From CAWHOW01 sp050013795 (GTDB lineage Bacteria > Bacteroidota > Bacteroidia > Bacteroidales > CG2-30-32-10): a DNA stretch of 8,868 bases. The number at the start of each line of letters is the position of its first letter. The first letter of the stretch is position 1. Under the pieces are notes generated by a model. That model was not told the DNA's origin and searched no databases. It saw only the letters and a program-made list of their open reading frames with translations. Positions 6,041 to 8,868 of the stretch are shown here, piece by piece. The stretch lies in the NCBI GenBank assembly GCA_050013795.1, contig JBEKEO010000129.1, positions 1 to 8,868 of the forward strand, given 5' to 3'. The position numbers and the translations under genes are program-made.

Positions 6041-6549
6041 TGAGCGGAAATCAATTTATGTTCTACTTGTTTGCAGCGGTTATCGTTGTTTTTTCGATAC
6101 TCACTGTTACCAGCAGAAAGATCCTTAGAGCAGCGACATTTCTTTTGTTTGTTCTGGTTGCAACATCAGGCTTATATTTCATGCTGAATTACCAGTTTTT
6201 GGCAGCAGTTCAGTTAACATTGTATGCAGGCGGTATTGTAGTGCTGATAATATTCTCTATCCTTTTAACAAGTCATATCAGTGAAAGATTTGAACTAATA
6301 AAACCGCAGAAAGCGTTGTTTTCGGCACTTGCTTCTCTCGCAGGCGCTACTCTTTGTATAGTTACGATTCTCGATTATAAATTTTCAGCAACTACAATTG
6401 CTGCACGTGAAGTGAATATGAATATTATCGGGAAAGATCTCTTGAATTACGGACAGAATGGATTTATTCTTCCGTTTGAAGTGATATCCATATTGCTGTT
6501 GGCAGCTATGGTCGCATCTATTGTTATTGCAAAAAAAGTAAAAAATTAA
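6040..6549 (+). CDS. nuoJ: NADH-quinone oxidoreductase subunit J (NuoJ)
   Basis: NuoJ (ND6) is a membrane-arm subunit whose third helix changes shape during turnover and joins the quinone module to the ion pumps. The 169-aa product has five hydrophobic segments, at about 5-24, 30-49, 54-77, 91-111 and 142-165. The third contains the conserved QLTLYAGGIVVLIIF (58-72), in which Y62 and the double glycine mark the flexible bulge. Segment 2 begins with the usual RKILRAATFLL. The loop at 112-140 before the last helix is moderately long and polar. The start is supported by AAAGGAG 7 nt upstream and the one-base overlap with nuoI. nuoK follows after 4 nt. Confidence 0.95.
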   Translation: MSGNQFMFYLFAAVIVVFSILTVTSRKILRAATFLLFVLVATSGLYFMLNYQFLAAVQLTLYAGGIVVLIIFSILLTSHISERFELIKPQKALFSALASLAGATLCIVTILDYKFSATTIAAREVNMNIIGKDLLNYGQNGFILPFEVISILLLAAMVASIVIAKKVKN

Positions 6550-6553
6550 TACT

Positions 6554-6871
6554 ATGAACGAAGGAATTTCTTTAAACTATTTTTTAATCCTTAGTACAAT
6601 AATGTTCTTTATCGGGGTTTATGGTTTTCTTACCCGCAGGAACCTTATCACAATACTGATGTCAGTAGAACTTATCCTTAACTCTGTCAATATAAATTTT
6701 GTTGCTTTTAACAAATATCTCTATCCTGACAGGCTTGAGGGACATTTTTTCAGCCTATTTATAATAGCTGTTGCTGCTGCTGAAGCTGCTGTAGCTATTG
6801 CAATCATCATCAACATTTACAGGAACTTTAAGTCAATTAATGTTGAAGAAGCAGACAAAATGAAGTATTAA
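6554..6871 (+). CDS. nuoK: NADH-quinone oxidoreductase subunit K (NuoK)
   Basis: NuoK (ND4L) is a three-helix membrane subunit with buried glutamates on the central hydrophilic axis of the proton path. The 105-aa product has helices at about 7-26, 32-53 and 66-89. E39 lies in LMSVELILNSVNINFVAF and E77 in AVAAAEAAVAIA, matching the two essential glutamates of E. coli NuoK (E36 and E72). The arginine pair TRRNL (27-31) between helices 1 and 2 is also normal. The tail after helix 3 (FKSINVEEADKMKY) is somewhat longer and more charged than in E. coli (100 aa). It is followed by a 36-nt gap containing an inverted repeat before nuoL. Confidence 0.96.
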   Translation: MNEGISLNYFLILSTIMFFIGVYGFLTRRNLITILMSVELILNSVNINFVAFNKYLYPDRLEGHFFSLFIIAVAAAEAAVAIAIIINIYRNFKSINVEEADKMKY

Positions 6872-6881
6872 AAGAAATTTA

Positions 6882-6899
6882 ATGTTAAAAATATAACAT
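6882..6899. promoter_or_regulatory. Inverted repeat before nuoL, possible Rex-type operator
   Basis: ATGTTA (6882-6887) and TAACAT (6894-6899) are exact inverted copies around a 6-nt spacer (AAAATA), ending 8 nt before the nuoL ATG. The 18-bp layout equals that of Rex operators (TTGTGA-N6-TCACAA). Against the clostridial form TTGTTAA-N4-TTAACAA, 11 of 14 defined positions match. A rex gene lies in the same window, but its changed wing makes its real consensus uncertain. The position inside an operon is unusual for a Rex site. It could instead be a weak mRNA hairpin or chance. Confidence 0.35.
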
Positions 6900-6907
6900 C
6901 ACAAGAT

Positions 6908-8863
6908 ATGGTTGATTTTAGTTATACCTTATTTATAGTACTGATTCCATTGGCAATGTTTTTATTGCTCGGGCTGCAAGGCCATAAAATGAAATCATTT
7001 GCGGGTGTGCTGGGCACATGTGGGCTTGGTGTTTCATGGATTCTTTCTCTATATACTGCATATCAATATTTCTTCATTGCAGGAAAAGTTGATGGAATTT
7101 ATAAACCAATAACGTGTTTTAACACCGTTTGGCTTCATATGACAGAATCACTTCATATAGATATGGGCATATTGCTCGATCCTATCTCTGTGATGATGCT
7201 TATAGTAGTAACTACTGTTTCTTTCTGGGTTCATTTCTACAGCTTAGGATACATGAAAGGCGAAAAAGGATTTGAACGTTTTTTTGCAAAACTTTCTTTA
7301 TTTACATTCTCCATGTTAGGATTAGTTGTCGCAACCAACATTTTCCAGATGTACATTTTCTGGGAACTTGTTGGCGTTTCATCTTACCTGCTTATCGGTT
7401 TTTATTACGAAAGACCTTCTGCAGTTGCAGCTTCTAAGAAAGCATTCATCGTTACCCGTTTCGCTGATCTTGGATTTTTAATTGGTATTCTAATTCTTTC
7501 ATATTTTACAAAAACATTCACTTTCTATTCTGATCAACCATTAGTCAATCCCGGTTTGTTAGATCAGCAAACCATCAGTTTTTTAGGACAACATCTTGGT
7601 GTAACATTTTTGGGGTTCTCAATAGCAACATGGTCTCTTACCTTTGTATTTATGGGAGGCATGGGAAAATCGGCTATGTTCCCATTACACATCTGGCTTC
7701 CCGATGCAATGGAAGGTCCTACTCCGGTTTCCGCATTGATCCATGCAGCAACAATGGTTGTTGCCGGCGTATTTCTGGTTGCAAGATTATTTCCTTTGTA
7801 TGCTCAGACTACTCCTCACGGACTTGAATTGGTCGGATACGTAGGTGCTTTTTCTTCACTCTTCGCTGCTATCATTGCCTGTACTCAATTTGACATAAAA
7901 CGTGTGCTCGCTTATTCTACCTTGTCACAAATCGGATATATGATGGTCGGACTTGGCGTTGCAAAATACAATGTGAATGATCCTGAAGCTTCATTAGGCT
8001 TTATGGCTTCCATGTTCCATTTGTTCACACATGCCATGTTCAAAGCATTGTTGTTCCTTGGTGCAGGAGCCATTATTCATGGAGTTCACAGTAATTATAT
8101 GAATGAGATGGGCGGATTAAGAAAATATTTACCTATCACTCATATCACATTTTTAATTGCATGTCTTACTATTGCCGGAATTCCTTTCTTGTCAGCTTTT
8201 TTCAGTAAAGATGAAATACTCACTGCAGCATATCATAATAACCAGCTTATCTTCTGGGTGGAATTATTTGTTGCCGGACTGACAGCTTTTTATATGTTCC
8301 GCCTTTATTTCCGTGTTTTCTGGAATAAAGAACCGCAGTATCATCATACCCCGCATGAATCTCCATGGACCATGACACTTCCACTCATGTTTCTTGCAGT
8401 AGCTGCAATTTTCGCAGGTTATATTCCATTCAGCCAATTTGTTTCATCCGACTCTAAACCTTTTGTCAGCGAAATTGACATGGAAATTGCAATTCCTTCT
8501 GTGCTTGTAGGACTTATAGGAATTTTCATTGCATTTATCATGTATAAAAAAGAATCTGCTATTCCTGACAAAGTCTCTAATGGATTTAATTTCTTTTATA
8601 AATGGGCTTTCAATAAATTCTATTTTGATGAACTATACTTGTTTGTAACAAAGAAAATCATTTTTAGATATATTTCAAGACCGGTAGCATGGTTCGATAG
8701 GCATGTTGTTGACGGAACGATGAACGGGATTGCAGCCATGACAAATTATACATCATATAAAATCAGAGGATTCCAGTCAGGACAATTACAGCAATACGCT
8801 TTTGTTTTCGTGTCGGCCGTAATAGTGCTTGCTGTAACCATCATGTATCTTATAATTCATTAA
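6908..8863 (+). CDS. nuoL: NADH-quinone oxidoreductase subunit L (NuoL), antiporter-like ion pump
   Basis: NuoL (ND5) is the distal antiporter-like subunit of complex I, with a long lateral helix that runs along the membrane arm. The 651-aa product is complete and slightly longer than E. coli NuoL (613 aa). Key residues are present: E153 in FWELVGVSSYLLIGF, K254 in GGMGKSAMFPLHIWLPDAM, the ALIHAATMV helix with H279, K331 in FDIKRVLAYSTLSQIGYM, H375 and K379 in THAMFKALLFL, and K434 in FFSKDEIL. After about residue 560 comes the amphipathic segment and final anchoring helix (628-650). Two loops (about 200-225 and 470-490, the latter rich in His, Pro and Glu) are the most divergent parts. Related Mrp antiporter subunits share the core, but the operon and the C-terminal extension make NuoL the firm call. 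nuoM would be expected next, beyond the window; only 5 nt remain after the stop. Confidence 0.96.
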   Translation: MVDFSYTLFIVLIPLAMFLLLGLQGHKMKSFAGVLGTCGLGVSWILSLYTAYQYFFIAGKVDGIYKPITCFNTVWLHMTESLHIDMGILLDPISVMMLIVVTTVSFWVHFYSLGYMKGEKGFERFFAKLSLFTFSMLGLVVATNIFQMYIFWELVGVSSYLLIGFYYERPSAVAASKKAFIVTRFADLGFLIGILILSYFTKTFTFYSDQPLVNPGLLDQQTISFLGQHLGVTFLGFSIATWSLTFVFMGGMGKSAMFPLHIWLPDAMEGPTPVSALIHAATMVVAGVFLVARLFPLYAQTTPHGLELVGYVGAFSSLFAAIIACTQFDIKRVLAYSTLSQIGYMMVGLGVAKYNVNDPEASLGFMASMFHLFTHAMFKALLFLGAGAIIHGVHSNYMNEMGGLRKYLPITHITFLIACLTIAGIPFLSAFFSKDEILTAAYHNNQLIFWVELFVAGLTAFYMFRLYFRVFWNKEPQYHHTPHESPWTMTLPLMFLAVAAIFAGYIPFSQFVSSDSKPFVSEIDMEIAIPSVLVGLIGIFIAFIMYKKESAIPDKVSNGFNFFYKWAFNKFYFDELYLFVTKKIIFRYISRPVAWFDRHVVDGTMNGIAAMTNYTSYKIRGFQSGQLQQYAFVFVSAVIVLAVTIMYLIIH

Positions 8864-8868
8864 CTGAA

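Noticed and set aside
6769..6803. GCT-rich short repeat in nuoK
   Set aside because: It encodes the normal alanine-rich third helix of NuoK around the essential glutamate; codon choice explains it.
7630..7827. Second + strand open frame inside nuoL
   Set aside because: It overlaps the most conserved part of nuoL (GKSAMFPLHIWLPDAM) in another frame; no independent evidence.
1..8868. tRNA, rRNA, CRISPR arrays, insertion sequences or attachment sites
   Set aside because: I looked for cloverleaf-like segments, regularly spaced repeats, terminal inverted repeats and transposase motifs and saw none.

Overview
The window is AT-rich and tightly packed, with every recognisable gene on the + strand. 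It looks like a chromosomal segment from a member of the Bacteroidota. The reasons are the protein style of the Nuo subunits (for example the IKSM.YEEFKDNE start of NuoB), a Rex variant with the altered wing I associate with that phylum, weak or absent Shine-Dalgarno sequences before most genes, and a Bacteroidota-type promoter (TTG, 18-nt spacer, TAnnTTTG) before the nuo genes. Genus cannot be told from this window.

Layout. Positions 2-409 are the C-terminal part of a [NiFe]-hydrogenase maturation protease (family M52), cut by the window edge. Seventeen bases later comes rex (427-1053), an NADH/NAD+-sensing repressor. A 151-nt gap with a G-free, pyrimidine-rich stretch leads to an unrecognised four-helix membrane protein (1205-1681). 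A 238-nt non-coding region (1682-1919) carries a 14-bp perfect palindrome and the likely nuo promoter. From 1920 to the window end runs a complex I operon: nuoA, B, C, D, H, I, J, K, L. Most junctions overlap or are separated by 1-17 nt. Two wider gaps, D-H (33 nt) and K-L (36 nt), each hold a short AT-rich inverted repeat ending 8-10 nt before the next ATG.

Function. NuoB, C, D and I form the connecting module that passes electrons to quinone. NuoA, H, J, K and L belong to the membrane arm that pumps ions; nuoM and nuoN are expected just past the window end. The NADH-dehydrogenase genes nuoE, F and G are absent from their usual place between nuoD and nuoH. This resembles the 11-subunit type of complex I, whose electron donor is not settled from sequence (ferredoxin or another partner). 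A hydrogenase maturation gene and a redox-sensing repressor immediately upstream suggest a locus for disposing of or recycling reductant, but the physical link between hydrogenase and complex I is inference.

No wholly new system was found. The points most worth following are the missing input module, the inverted repeat before nuoL with Rex-operator-like architecture, the matching repeat before nuoH, and the unrecognised membrane protein.
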